64,000 bases of DNA from Flagellimonas aequoris. Lineage in GTDB: Bacteria; Bacteroidota; Bacteroidia; Flavobacteriales; Flavobacteriaceae. Below, piece after piece: positions 7,135-16,418 of this stretch. The notes under the pieces are model-generated. The model ran no database searches, was not told where the DNA came from, and was given only the letters and a program-made list of their open reading frames with translations. The stretch spans positions 62,001 through 126,000 of the forward strand of contig NZ_QXFJ01000009.1 in assembly GCF_003584165.1 (NCBI RefSeq), in the 5' to 3' direction. A program made the translations under genes and the position numbers. The number at the start of each line of letters is the position of its first letter. Position 1 is the stretch's first letter.

Positions 7135-8076
7135 ATGGCCTATCAAGTTCCCGAACCCAAAATTTTTGCATGTAGCCAAAGTATAGTACTTGGCGAGAAG
7201 ATTGCTGCTTCTTATGGGGCCGAACTAGGGAATGTTCTTTTCTCCAGATACAGTGATGGAGAATTTCAACCATCGTTCGAGGAATCCATTCGTGGCGCCA
7301 GGATCTTTATCATCGGTTCCACCAACCCGGGACCCGAAAACTTGATGGAAATGCTGTTGATGCTGGATGCCGCCAAGCGTGCTTCGGCTAGGCACATCAC
7401 CGCTGTAATGCCATACTTTGGTTGGGCCAGACAAGACAGAAAGGACAAACCCCGTGTTCCGATTGCGGCCAAATTGGTGGCCAAGATGTTGGAAACCGCT
7501 GGTGCAACACGAATCATCACCATGGATCTGCATGCAGACCAAATACAAGGGTTTTTTGAAAAACCCGTAGATCATCTGTTTGCCTCCACCCTGTTCCTGC
7601 CCTATCTGAAAAATTTGAAACTGGACAATCTCTGCATTGCTTCACCCGATATGGGAGGATCCAAACGGGCCTACGCCTATTCCAAGGCTTTGGAATGCGA
7701 TGTAGTGATCTGTTACAAGCAACGGGCCAAGGCCAATGTAATTTCCCATATGGAGTTGATAGGAGATGTGGAAGGAAAGAATGTGGTATTGGTGGATGAT
7801 ATGGTGGATACCGCCGGTACTTTGACCAAAGCGGCCGATTTGATGATGGAACGGGGAGCCGTTAGCGTACGCGCCGTAACAACGCACGGATTGCTTTCGG
7901 GTAATGCGTATGAAAAAATAGAAAAATCGAAGTTGACGGAATTAATCATAACCGATTCAATCCCGATCGATCACAATCAAAGAAAAATAAAGGTATTATC
8001 ATGTGCCGAACTTTTTGCAGATGTCATGCACAGGGTCCACCACAACACATCGATATCCTCAAAGTTTTTAATGTAG
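7135..8076 (+). CDS. prs: Ribose-phosphate pyrophosphokinase (PRPP synthase)
   Basis: This enzyme makes 5-phosphoribosyl pyrophosphate from ribose 5-phosphate and ATP for purine, pyrimidine, histidine and tryptophan synthesis. The 313-residue length is standard. Visible landmarks are the N-terminal FSRYSDGEFQPSF and the catalytic-flexible-loop region near DMGGSKRAYAYSKAL. The PRPP-binding signature VLVDDMVDTAGTL follows. It is followed by rplY and pth in the order usual for this group. A short palindromic repeat begins directly at its stop codon. Confidence 0.97.
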   Translation: MAYQVPEPKIFACSQSIVLGEKIAASYGAELGNVLFSRYSDGEFQPSFEESIRGARIFIIGSTNPGPENLMEMLLMLDAAKRASARHITAVMPYFGWARQDRKDKPRVPIAAKLVAKMLETAGATRIITMDLHADQIQGFFEKPVDHLFASTLFLPYLKNLKLDNLCIASPDMGGSKRAYAYSKALECDVVICYKQRAKANVISHMELIGDVEGKNVVLVDDMVDTAGTLTKAADLMMERGAVSVRAVTTHGLLSGNAYEKIEKSKLTELIITDSIPIDHNQRKIKVLSCAELFADVMHRVHHNTSISSKFLM

Positions 8077-8101
8077 CCTTCGACTGCGCTCAGGCTGACA
8101 A
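8075..8101. repeat. Palindromic repeat behind prs (family member 1)
   Basis: An imperfect palindrome begins AGCCTTCGACTGC and ends GCTCAGGCT, followed by GACA. It resembles the CTTCG...GCTCAG arms found inside mfd at 42347-42404. It overlaps the prs stop codon by one or two bases. Confidence 0.6.
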
Positions 8102-8157
8102 TAAGAGCGTTTCGAAAAGTATGTTTTAGAATTAAATTTAAATAGTAAATAGAAATT

Positions 8158-8799
8158 ATGAAGTCAATTACAATCAAAGGATCCCAAAGAGAAAGCGTGG
8201 GCAAGGTTGCTACCAAGGCCCTACGTAATGCTGGAAAGGTCCCTTGCGTGCTGTACGGAGGGGAGAAACCGATTCACTTTTCAGCGGATGAGCTAGAATT
8301 TAAAAACTTGGTGTACACTCCCAATGCACACACTGCTGTGATTGAATTGGAAGATGGTCAAAAATTGGAAGCTGTATTGCAGGATATCCAATTCCATCCT
8401 GTAACCGACAGTATTTTCCATGTGGATTTTTACCAATTGTTCAAGGACAAACCTGTCACTATGGACATCCCTGTTCATTTGGAAGGGAATTCCCCAGGAG
8501 TACGTAATGGTGGTCGATTGCTTTTCAGAAAAAGAAAGCTTTCCATCAAGGCGTTGCCAGACCTATTGCCGGATTTCATCACCGTGGACATTTCCAAACT
8601 TAGAATTGGTGGTACCATTGCGGTTGAAACCATATTGAATGACAACTACACCATTTTGCATCCTGATAGTACCGCTATTGTTCAGGTGAAAGCATCTAGA
8701 ACCTCTGTTGCAGATGATACTGAAGATGAAGAAGAGGAAGGTGCTGAAGGTAGTGAAGCCGCTGCTGAAGCCACTGAAGCTTCCGAAGCCACTGAATAA
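8158..8799 (+). CDS. rplY: 50S ribosomal protein L25/TL5/CTC
   Basis: This is the 5S rRNA-binding ribosomal protein in its long two-domain (CTC) form of 213 residues. The N-terminal L25 barrel (about 1-92) starts [14 protein letters not shown] and includes VPCVLYGG. The C-terminal TL5 domain (about 95-180) includes the [10 protein letters not shown] region. The last 30 residues are an acidic Glu/Ala tail typical of Bacteroidota homologues. It sits between prs and pth, a conserved arrangement, and is closed by a strong hairpin terminator. Confidence 0.96.
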   Translation: MKSITIKGSQRESVGKVATKALRNAGKVPCVLYGGEKPIHFSADELEFKNLVYTPNAHTAVIELEDGQKLEAVLQDIQFHPVTDSIFHVDFYQLFKDKPVTMDIPVHLEGNSPGVRNGGRLLFRKRKLSIKALPDLLPDFITVDISKLRIGGTIAVETILNDNYTILHPDSTAIVQVKASRTSVADDTEDEEEEGAEGSEAAAEATEASEATE

Positions 8800-8818
8800 A
8801 TTTTCAGATAGCATAAAA

Positions 8819-8866
8819 AAAAGCATCCCTATATTGTTCTCTTGGACATTGGGGATGCTTTTGTAT
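8819..8866 (+). terminator. Terminator between rplY and pth
   Basis: AAAAGCATCCC (8819-8829) pairs with GGGATGCTTTT (8852-8862), followed by T-rich sequence. It separates rplY from pth, so pth should have its own promoter or depend on readthrough. Confidence 0.75.
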
Positions 8867-8890
8867 TTTTAGATCATTACAACACTGCTG

Positions 8891-9517
8891 ATGTTCAATT
8901 TTATCCAAAAACTATTTGGCAGTCCATCATTATTGAAGGAAACGGATTCCATGAAAAAATTCTTGATCGTAGGACTAGGAAACATTGGGTCGGACTATAA
9001 TGAAACCCGACATAACATTGGGTTCAAAGTCTTGGACTTTTTGGCCGAACAAGAGGCATTCACGTTTGAAAGTGCCAAACTTGGTTCAGTGGGCACCTTC
9101 AAACACAAGGGAAAGAGTGTTCTTTGTCTTAAACCATCCACCTATATGAACCTGAGTGGCAAAGCGGTCAAATATTGGATGGACCAAGAAAATATCCCCA
9201 TGGACAACCTGCTGATCATTACGGATGACATCAACCTGCCCTTCGGAACCATTAGATTAAAGACCAAGGGGAGTGATGGAGGCCACAACGGGCTAAAAGA
9301 TGTGCAGAACATGCTCCAAACCACCCACTACAACCGTTTCCGATTTGGTGTAGGGGCTGATTTTGGCAAAGGACGCCAGGTGGATTATGTGCTGGGAAAA
9401 TGGAATGCCGAAGAGAACAAGGCCATGACCGACCGTTTAATAGTAGCTGCAGACCTAGTACGCTCGTTTGTATTTGCCGGTGTCAAGAACACCATGAACC
9501 AGTTCAATGGCAAATAA
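8891..9517 (+). CDS. pth: Peptidyl-tRNA hydrolase
   Basis: Pth frees tRNA from peptidyl-tRNA that drops off the ribosome. Landmarks are FLIVGLGNIGSDYNETRHN, which includes the catalytic His of TRHN, then STYMNLSGKAV, and TDDINLPFG with its conserved Asp. GSDGGHNGLKD follows. The frame gives 208 residues from the ATG at 8891. An internal ATG at 8951 gives the classic start MKKFLIVGLGN (188 residues). The short N-terminal extension MFNFIQKLFG is also common in this family in flavobacteria, so I keep the longer form. Confidence 0.95.
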   Translation: MFNFIQKLFGSPSLLKETDSMKKFLIVGLGNIGSDYNETRHNIGFKVLDFLAEQEAFTFESAKLGSVGTFKHKGKSVLCLKPSTYMNLSGKAVKYWMDQENIPMDNLLIITDDINLPFGTIRLKTKGSDGGHNGLKDVQNMLQTTHYNRFRFGVGADFGKGRQVDYVLGKWNAEENKAMTDRLIVAADLVRSFVFAGVKNTMNQFNGK

Positions 9518-9518
9518 T

Positions 9519-10202
9519 CTAGAATACCTTAAACTCGAATATACCGGAATCCGAGGTGTTTCCTTCCAGGTCAGTGGTGATCACCTTCCAATAATACACC
9601 GTGGAAGACTGTACTGAGGCAGACATTTCCATGGTGGTTGTATTGGTGGTTCCCAGGGAAGTTGTAGGAGGATTGACATCTGAAAAGAATATCTCGAACG
9701 TATCGATATCATTGTCCACATCTGCACCCGACCACTCCAACAACACTTCGTTGGCAATATCCTTTTGTACCGTAGAACCCGAGGCAGGGCTCACCAATTG
9801 GGCCGGAAAAGGCGCATACGTGGTCTGCGCACCCGCATTGTAGAACAACCACGTTTCACTAATCGCCACTTGATCGGATTTTGAATTGCGCGAGGTAACC
9901 GACCATGCAAAAGGAGTTCCCTTTGCTATGGACAGACTTGCAGAAGTTGTAGCAGTGGAAATATTCTGTGGCACATTGGTTTCCAGGTTCACCACACTTA
10001 AGGTATAATTGTCCGTGTTCTTGGAAGCATTCCAGCGGAAGGTAACTTGACTCAAGGTTTCGTTGACATTGGAACCTGTTGTACATTCAGAGTTTTCTTC
10101 CGGAAAGACCAAAAGCGCACCTTGTGGAGCCGGGGGCGTATCGTCTCCACCACAGGCCACCATGAATCCCAACAAGGACAACAACATTAATTTCCGCATC
10201 AT
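9519..10202 (-). CDS. Putative lipoprotein with fibronectin type III-like domains
   Basis: The 227-residue protein starts with a lipoprotein signal peptide ending in FMVAC (lipidated Cys17), then GGDD. The rest reads as two FN3-like beta-sandwich units (FRWNASKNTDNYTLSV and LEWSGADVDNDIDTFEI). There is no enzyme motif. The start overlaps the stop of the upstream protease gene by 4 bases, so the two form an operon and the lipoprotein may help or anchor the secreted protease at the outer membrane. That link is inference. Confidence 0.8.
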   Translation of the reverse strand: MMRKLMLLSLLGFMVACGGDDTPPAPQGALLVFPEENSECTTGSNVNETLSQVTFRWNASKNTDNYTLSVVNLETNVPQNISTATTSASLSIAKGTPFAWSVTSRNSKSDQVAISETWLFYNAGAQTTYAPFPAQLVSPASGSTVQKDIANEVLLEWSGADVDNDIDTFEIFFSDVNPPTTSLGTTNTTTMEMSASVQSSTVYYWKVITTDLEGNTSDSGIFEFKVF

Positions 10203-13200
10203 CTTTTAATAAATTTAAACATTTCCTGAGCCCCGTCTTTGGTCAATCCCAAATAGTAAATACCTTTTGGGAGTATGGACAGGTCCAGTTCAAGATTGTC
10301 CCCGTTCACGGTTTTGGCCAGCGACATCACCAAACGTCCATTGCTAGAATAGATCTTGATGACCACCTGACCTTCATATCCGCCTAAATAAACCTCGGTT
10401 GTAGCATCTACCGGGTTTGGGGACAGAATAGGTCTAGTGGAATAAAACAAGGTCTTTTCAACAACGCCCTGACAAGGCAGATCGGAATAGACACGCAATG
10501 TGTTGAGCCCTTCCTTCAGTGGCAATTGAATCTTGGAGGCTTGGGTTTGGGTCACCAACCCGTTCAGTTCAACATTGTAAAAATCCGCTCCATTCAATTC
10601 AAGACTTAAAATTCCTGCGTTGACCAAGGCATCGATATCCAACACATCCGGTTCCGTGATCACGATACCGAAACACACCTCCTCATAGGTGATCATTCCA
10701 TTGGTACCGGTGATACAAATGGAGTATTCCCCTGCAGTCAGATTTCCAAAAGTCTGTGAATTCGTAAAATCGACTGTTGTGGATGAGCCCCCACCATCAA
10801 AGATAGCAGTATAGGTTATGGATGTATCCACAGGTGTAATGGTCACGGAGCCATTATTGCTGCTCCTGCAGGTTTCACTTTGGATCTCTATCCCAAAATT
10901 ATCCGAAGCCAGTCTGTAGACCGGGCATCCATTCGTGTTCACCTCAACTCCCTTTGGAGTTCCCAAGCAGAGATCATCCCCATCATCAAAGACACCATCT
11001 TCGTCCGCATCTGGCCTATAACTGCCCTCAATGCATACATCCAAGGAAAAACCGATCAAACTTCCACCATCACTTGCGGCGGTGTCCTTAATTTCCAATA
11101 TCCATTCGCCTAAAATAGATTCTCCCTTAAGGGAGGCCAAAGAACCGATAGGGCTCACCGATCCTGAAATCGCCGGATTACCGGAACAGGCTATGGGATC
11201 CGCACCATCATCGAACGTCGCATTGATGTTTTTTAGATTACCACAGGTGTTGGAAAGCAATGTTACCCGTGTGCCTTCGGGAGAAATTAGGGTGATCACC
11301 AAATCTTCCAAATAGGTATGGTCCAGTTCCAAGTTCACATTGACATCTGAAATGGGAAGGTCCTCCCAGAAAAACACAGAAGTGGTAATGGTCGGGGTAC
11401 CTACGGCGGAAATCGTCAAAGGCACATCGGTGGATTCCACATTTTTGCAGTTCACTTGGGAGGTAACAAAACTAGAAGGTATTCCAAAAGTTCCCGCCCC
11501 ACAACCATTGCTGGGCCTTACCCTCCAAAAATATTCGGTCTCAGCTTGTAGACTGTTCGTCTTATAAAAATTAAAAGGTATTGTGGCAGATTCCACCACA
11601 TTGGTAAACCCAATATCCGTGGCCACTTCAACATCATATTCGGCGAACAAGGGATTTTCTTCCCAATTCAACCGAGCTTCCAAGGAAACACCTGATTGGC
11701 CATTTGTAGGGGAAAGCAATGTTACATCGGTGAAACCCGTATCACCTATTGCAACCGATAGGACCGCATTTTTTGTTACCGATGCCGAGGTTGAAGTCAC
11801 CGTGATGTCATAAACTCCAGGGGTCACTGCTCCGGTATTCGATATGGTGAGGTTAACAGCCGTATCATTCGCAGTGGCATCGGTTGGTGAGAACGCAGCG
11901 GTAAGTCCCGCTGGCACATTGGCCGAAAAGGTAGAAGTTTCGTTAAAACCTGCATACGTTTCATAAACAAAGGGTACTACAAGGTCATCAGGTTGGCACA
12001 CCTCGTACTCCAGTTGGTCAAAGTTCAAGACAACCTGGGATTGTTCAATGGTAAAATCGGATGCATTTACGGCAAAGAACACATTGTCACTTGCCTTTAC
12101 CATGATGCGCGCGGTGGTAGTGGCATCCCCTGGCAGTTGCACATTTGCCGACCCATCATTAAGTTCATCCTCCGCTAAAATGATGGGGAAACTTTGTCCT
12201 CCATCCGTAGAAAGAAAAATATCGACCCTCTGTGCATTGATAGGCAGAATGTTGGTGTTGGCCACATCCCATGTAACTTCCTGAATCGAGCCTGCTGTGT
12301 AAACTTCATTGGTACTTTGTGAACTGACCACAAAGGGACCGGCCGCCTTTAACACGTTTACGGCAAGCACATCCGAAATGACCTGTCCTCCTCCCAATGC
12401 ATTGTCCCTTACCGTGAAGGCAAAATTTAAGGTGCGTTCTATTTCGGAAACGGTCTCCCATGCCTGATCTATAGTGGGACTGATTTGTGTTAAATTACCT
12501 TGAGCCACTTCTGACAGTTTCGGAAAATACCGAACGGGTACCGAGCTCGGGGGCAAAGACCTAAAATTGGCACCGCTGGGATTGGTTGGCCCGAAGGTGT
12601 TGTTCGTGACCAAACCGTCATCAATTTGTTCCCATGTATAGGAAAGCACATCCCCCACATCTGGGTCGGTTGCGATGCCCTCCAATACAAAAGCGGTTCC
12701 TTTGGGGATAGTATAATCCCCTACTGGTGTCAAAACTGGCGGGGAGTCGGCCATAGGAGTTGTCTGGGCACATGATGTGGTCTGCAAATAACCCAATATC
12801 TGTTGTATACTATAATAATGAAAATAATCATCTCCGTTAGGTGCCACATTATTATCCCCTGTAATGCCGGCATACCCCATGATGGTTGTTCCGCTTCCTG
12901 GTTCTGCCTGCACCCCTGTTCCCTCCGATTCAAAGGACCACGTATGGTTAGCCCCAAACTGGTGGCCAAGTTCGTGGGCCACATAATCCAAATCAAAAAC
13001 ATCACCTTCAGGAGTGGAAGAGGCCGAGAACCCACTTCCCTTTTTATTGTCCACACAGACTGCTCCAATAAATCCAGCGTTTCCATTGTTTAACTCAGGA
13101 TCGTCGACTTGATGGAAAAGATGTCCCACATCATAGTTCGCTTCCCCAATAATGGATGTAATAGTAGCTTGCACTTCAGAATTCAAGCTGCTTCCATAGG

Positions 13201-13972
13201 GATCCGTATTAGGGTTTGTAAAAATTAGAAGATCGTTATTGGCAATGAGTTCCAAGGTAACACCCAAATCGGTCTCGAATACTTCGTTGATCCGGGTAAT
13301 GGTGGCATTGATCCCAGCTAGGGCATCGGCCACGGTGCCACCTTTACCTTGGGTATATTCCCCTGTCGTGGAAACGGCAATCCTATATTTTCGCAACACC
13401 TGATCATCCACCAAAGGGGTTATGGTCTTTGATGTGGTCAAAAGTGTTTCAACAGTTTCACAAATAAAATCGTCTTTGGCAGTGAGCCCGGCTCCTTTAG
13501 TGTACAAAACATAAGAATCGGTTTTGTTGGATATGGGTTCCATAAACGTTTGTTCATGGTTTTTCAGATTGACCACCATACTCTCCAGGCCCTTTGGGGA
13601 GCTGCTCAATTTCACCTTATATTTTCCATCAGAACTTGTACCGGAATACGATTTGATATTAGGATATTTCTTGGCCAAATCCGGGTGCATGACCGGTGTT
13701 TCCTTTAAAGCGAAGGGTATGATGTTTCCGTCCCCATCCGGCAGATAGATCACTTTGTTTGCGCTTTTGGAAGTGGCAAAGGTTTTCATTTCATCCATAA
13801 AAACCTGTCGGTCCAAAGAGAAGACCTTTTTAGCCTTGCCCATATCTTTGATGGACGCACTCCTCAAGGTAGATTGCTTAGGGATGTTCTTCCAATACCC
13901 CTGCTGCCCGTAAATGCAAAAGCAGCTAAAAAATATGGTTATTGAAAAAACAAGGTGTAATTTAGCTCTCAT
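10199..13972 (-). CDS. Secreted reprolysin-like zinc metalloprotease with T9SS sorting domain
   Basis: This 1257-residue exported protease has a signal peptide at residues 1-22 and a propeptide-like region to about 185. A reprolysin (M12B-like) catalytic domain follows, with the zinc motif H333-E-L-G-H337-QFGAN-H343 and the Met-turn around M365. Beta-sandwich domains come next. A proprotein-convertase P-like domain lies at about 880-1020 (HTYLEDLVITLISPEGT). A DADEDGVFDDGDDLC calcium-type linker precedes the C-terminal type A sorting domain (LSPNPVDATTEVYLG ... KGIYYLGL). It should be exported by Sec and T9SS and act on proteins outside the cell. The lipoprotein gene follows with a 4-base overlap. 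Confidence 0.93.
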   Translation of the reverse strand: MRAKLHLVFSITIFFSCFCIYGQQGYWKNIPKQSTLRSASIKDMGKAKKVFSLDRQVFMDEMKTFATSKSANKVIYLPDGDGNIIPFALKETPVMHPDLAKKYPNIKSYSGTSSDGKYKVKLSSSPKGLESMVVNLKNHEQTFMEPISNKTDSYVLYTKGAGLTAKDDFICETVETLLTTSKTITPLVDDQVLRKYRIAVSTTGEYTQGKGGTVADALAGINATITRINEVFETDLGVTLELIANNDLLIFTNPNTDPYGSSLNSEVQATITSIIGEANYDVGHLFHQVDDPELNNGNAGFIGAVCVDNKKGSGFSASSTPEGDVFDLDYVAHELGHQFGANHTWSFESEGTGVQAEPGSGTTIMGYAGITGDNNVAPNGDDYFHYYSIQQILGYLQTTSCAQTTPMADSPPVLTPVGDYTIPKGTAFVLEGIATDPDVGDVLSYTWEQIDDGLVTNNTFGPTNPSGANFRSLPPSSVPVRYFPKLSEVAQGNLTQISPTIDQAWETVSEIERTLNFAFTVRDNALGGGQVISDVLAVNVLKAAGPFVVSSQSTNEVYTAGSIQEVTWDVANTNILPINAQRVDIFLSTDGGQSFPIILAEDELNDGSANVQLPGDATTTARIMVKASDNVFFAVNASDFTIEQSQVVLNFDQLEYEVCQPDDLVVPFVYETYAGFNETSTFSANVPAGLTAAFSPTDATANDTAVNLTISNTGAVTPGVYDITVTSTSASVTKNAVLSVAIGDTGFTDVTLLSPTNGQSGVSLEARLNWEENPLFAEYDVEVATDIGFTNVVESATIPFNFYKTNSLQAETEYFWRVRPSNGCGAGTFGIPSSFVTSQVNCKNVESTDVPLTISAVGTPTITTSVFFWEDLPISDVNVNLELDHTYLEDLVITLISPEGTRVTLLSNTCGNLKNINATFDDGADPIACSGNPAISGSVSPIGSLASLKGESILGEWILEIKDTAASDGGSLIGFSLDVCIEGSYRPDADEDGVFDDGDDLCLGTPKGVEVNTNGCPVYRLASDNFGIEIQSETCRSSNNGSVTITPVDTSITYTAIFDGGGSSTTVDFTNSQTFGNLTAGEYSICITGTNGMITYEEVCFGIVITEPDVLDIDALVNAGILSLELNGADFYNVELNGLVTQTQASKIQLPLKEGLNTLRVYSDLPCQGVVEKTLFYSTRPILSPNPVDATTEVYLGGYEGQVVIKIYSSNGRLVMSLAKTVNGDNLELDLSILPKGIYYLGLTKDGAQEMFKFIKR

Positions 13973-13997
13973 ACAGATTTAGGGCATAGTATAATTT

Positions 13998-14005
13998 CAA
14001 ATGTA
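13998..14005 (-). promoter_or_regulatory. -7 box for the secreted protease gene
   Basis: On the minus strand TACATTTG matches TAnnTTTG, 26 bases before the ATG at 13972. Confidence 0.5.
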
Positions 14006-14028
14006 AGCCTTTTTTATTTCTTGATCGC

Positions 14029-14961
14029 TTGGAAACAATCCAGAACATTTCTCTCTTCAAAGACATTCCAAATCAAACGATTATCACCATCGGAACCTTC
14101 GATGGAGTACATCTCGGTCACCGAAAGATATTGGAACGCCTCATAAATAATGCCAAAGCCACAAACCTGAAATCCACGGTACTCACTTTTTTCCCCCATC
14201 CCCGAATGGTGCTACAAAAAGATGTGGACATCAAGTTGCTGAACACTCTGGAAGAGAAGCAACAGATTATGGAAACCTTGGGACTTGATTATTTGATCAT
14301 CCACCCCTTTACCAAAGAATTTTCCAGGCTTTCCGCCACAGAATTTGTGGAGAATATTTTGGTAGATGGCCTAAAGGCCAAAAAAATCATCATCGGGTAC
14401 GATCACCGATTTGGCCGCAACAGAAATGCCAACATTCAAGATTTGATCACCTTTGGTAGCACCCTTGGTTTTGAAGTGGAAGAAATTCCCGCCCAAGAAA
14501 TCGACGATGTTTCGGTGAGTTCCACTAAAATTCGGAATGCGCTTTTGGAAGGTGATATCGAAACGGCCAACAGCTACCTAAGCTATGCTTACATGCTTAC
14601 TGGAACCATTGGGAAAGGCAAGGGATTGGGAAAGGAATTTGGTTTCCCCACCGCCAACCTTCACATTGCCGAGGAATACAAACTCATCCCAAAAACTGGA
14701 GTGTATGTGGTAAAAAGCACCTTGGATGGCAAAGAATATTTCGGCATGATGAACATTGGTTTTAATCCCACGGTTGATGGCACCACCAAAAGCATCGAGG
14801 TCCACTTTTTTGATTTCCATGGAGACCTGTATGACAAGAAAATCCAAGTCAACATCCTGCATCGCATAAGGGACGAGCACAAGTTCAATTCCGTGGAAGA
14901 ACTGAAACAACAACTACAAAAAGACAGAGCGCGATCCCTGGAACTGATTTCACGGAAATAA
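14029..14961 (+). CDS. ribF: Bifunctional riboflavin kinase / FAD synthetase
   Basis: RibF phosphorylates riboflavin to FMN and adenylates FMN to FAD. The 310-residue protein has the N-terminal nucleotidyltransferase domain (GTFDGVHLGHRKILERL near residues 22-39, then KIIIGYDHRFGR and SSTKIR). The C-terminal kinase domain has GKGLGKEFGFPTANL and GVYVV. The frame begins at a TTG (14029), and no ATG or GTG fits better, so a TTG start is likely. It faces the protease gene divergently. Confidence 0.95.
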   Translation: METIQNISLFKDIPNQTIITIGTFDGVHLGHRKILERLINNAKATNLKSTVLTFFPHPRMVLQKDVDIKLLNTLEEKQQIMETLGLDYLIIHPFTKEFSRLSATEFVENILVDGLKAKKIIIGYDHRFGRNRNANIQDLITFGSTLGFEVEEIPAQEIDDVSVSSTKIRNALLEGDIETANSYLSYAYMLTGTIGKGKGLGKEFGFPTANLHIAEEYKLIPKTGVYVVKSTLDGKEYFGMMNIGFNPTVDGTTKSIEVHFFDFHGDLYDKKIQVNILHRIRDEHKFNSVEELKQQLQKDRARSLELISRK

Positions 14962-15045
14962 ACCAATACATTTCAATACCAAACAAAAAAGACAATCTAT
15001 TTTGATGCCCGATGGATTATTGTTGGGCACTTCTTCAGATTGAAT

Positions 15046-15053
15046 TAAATTTG
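15046..15053 (+). promoter_or_regulatory. serS promoter (-7 box, with a TTG at -33 distance)
   Basis: TAAATTTG fits TAnnTTTG and is preceded by a TTG at 15023-15025, a gap of 20 bases. The serS ATG is at 15071. Confidence 0.6.
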
Positions 15054-15070
15054 CCGCACAAAACAAGGCC

Positions 15071-16342
15071 ATGCTTCAACTACAGACCATTAGGGAAAAT
15101 AAGGAAAGTATCATCACCGCTTTAAAAAAGCGTAACATCGATGCAGCACCCATGATTGCTGCCGTAATTGAATTGGATGAAAAAAGACGTTCCATACAAA
15201 CGGAACTGGATGGCATTCTTGCGGAATCCAACAAACTTTCCAAGGAAATTGGCCAGCTTTTTAAATCGGGCAAGGCACAAGAAGCCAATGCTTTAAAAGA
15301 CAAAACCGCTGGATTGAAGGAAACCTCCAAACAGTTGGGTGACGACCTTAATGCTACCGCGGCTGCGCTTCAGGAACAACTGTACCTGATACCCAATGTT
15401 CCGCACACCTCTGTTCCAGCAGGAAATTCAGATGCCGACAATGAAGAAGTATTTCGTGAAGGAGACATCCCGACCTTGTTCGAAGGTGCCATGCCTCACT
15501 GGGAATTGGCCAAAAAATATGACATCATCGATTTTGAACTGGGGGTAAAGATCACCGGTGCAGGATTTCCTGTGTACAAAGGAAAAGGTGCCCGTTTGCA
15601 GCGCGCCTTGATCTCTTATTTCTTGGATAAGAACACGGCCGCCGGCTACACCGAAATGCAAGTGCCCCATATGGTGAACGAAGCATCAGGATATGGTACC
15701 GGACAGTTGCCGGACAAGGAAGGCCAAATGTACCACGTTCAGGCTGACGATCTATACTTGATCCCTACTGCCGAAGTACCCGTGACCAACTTGCACAGGG
15801 ACGATATTTTGGCGGAAAATGATTTCCCCATAAAATATACCGGTTACACCCCTTGCTTCAGAAGAGAGGCCGGAAGTTATGGCGCCCATGTACGTGGATT
15901 GAACCGCTTGCATCAATTCGACAAAGTGGAGATCGTGCGTTTGGAACATCCCAACAATTCGTACCAAGCTTTGGACGAAATGGTAGAACATGTGAAAAAC
16001 ATTCTTCGCGAGTTGAAGTTGCCCTATCGAATCTTAAGACTTTGCGGTGGCGACCTTGGTTTTACCTCTGCCCTCACCTACGATTTTGAGGTGTTTTCCA
16101 CCGCCCAAGACCGTTGGTTGGAAATCAGTTCCGTTTCCAATTTTGAGACCTTCCAAGCCAACCGCTTAAAGTTGCGCTACAAGGACGAGAATGGCAAAAG
16201 TCAATTGGCCCATACCTTGAACGGTAGTTCTTTGGCGTTACCAAGGGTTTTGGCTGGAATCTTGGAAAACTACCAGACCGAAAACGGAATCAAAATTCCG
16301 GATGTTCTGGTTCCTTATTGCAGATTCGAGCTCATCGACTAG
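15071..16342 (+). CDS. serS: Serine--tRNA ligase
   Basis: SerS charges tRNA-Ser (and tRNA-Sec where present). The 423-residue protein has the N-terminal antiparallel coiled-coil arm (about 1-100). The class II catalytic core shows motif 2 (TPCFRREAGSYG) and motif 3 (NGSSLALPRVLAGILENYQ). Length and motifs are normal. It has its own promoter box at 15046. Confidence 0.98.
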   Translation: MLQLQTIRENKESIITALKKRNIDAAPMIAAVIELDEKRRSIQTELDGILAESNKLSKEIGQLFKSGKAQEANALKDKTAGLKETSKQLGDDLNATAAALQEQLYLIPNVPHTSVPAGNSDADNEEVFREGDIPTLFEGAMPHWELAKKYDIIDFELGVKITGAGFPVYKGKGARLQRALISYFLDKNTAAGYTEMQVPHMVNEASGYGTGQLPDKEGQMYHVQADDLYLIPTAEVPVTNLHRDDILAENDFPIKYTGYTPCFRREAGSYGAHVRGLNRLHQFDKVEIVRLEHPNNSYQALDEMVEHVKNILRELKLPYRILRLCGGDLGFTSALTYDFEVFSTAQDRWLEISSVSNFETFQANRLKLRYKDENGKSQLAHTLNGSSLALPRVLAGILENYQTENGIKIPDVLVPYCRFELID

Positions 16343-16418
16343 GGTTTTCAGCCATTATTTGGATTCACTTAACAGAATCCCGGGTATTTCTGCGTTATAT
16401 TTGAAATAAAACACGCTA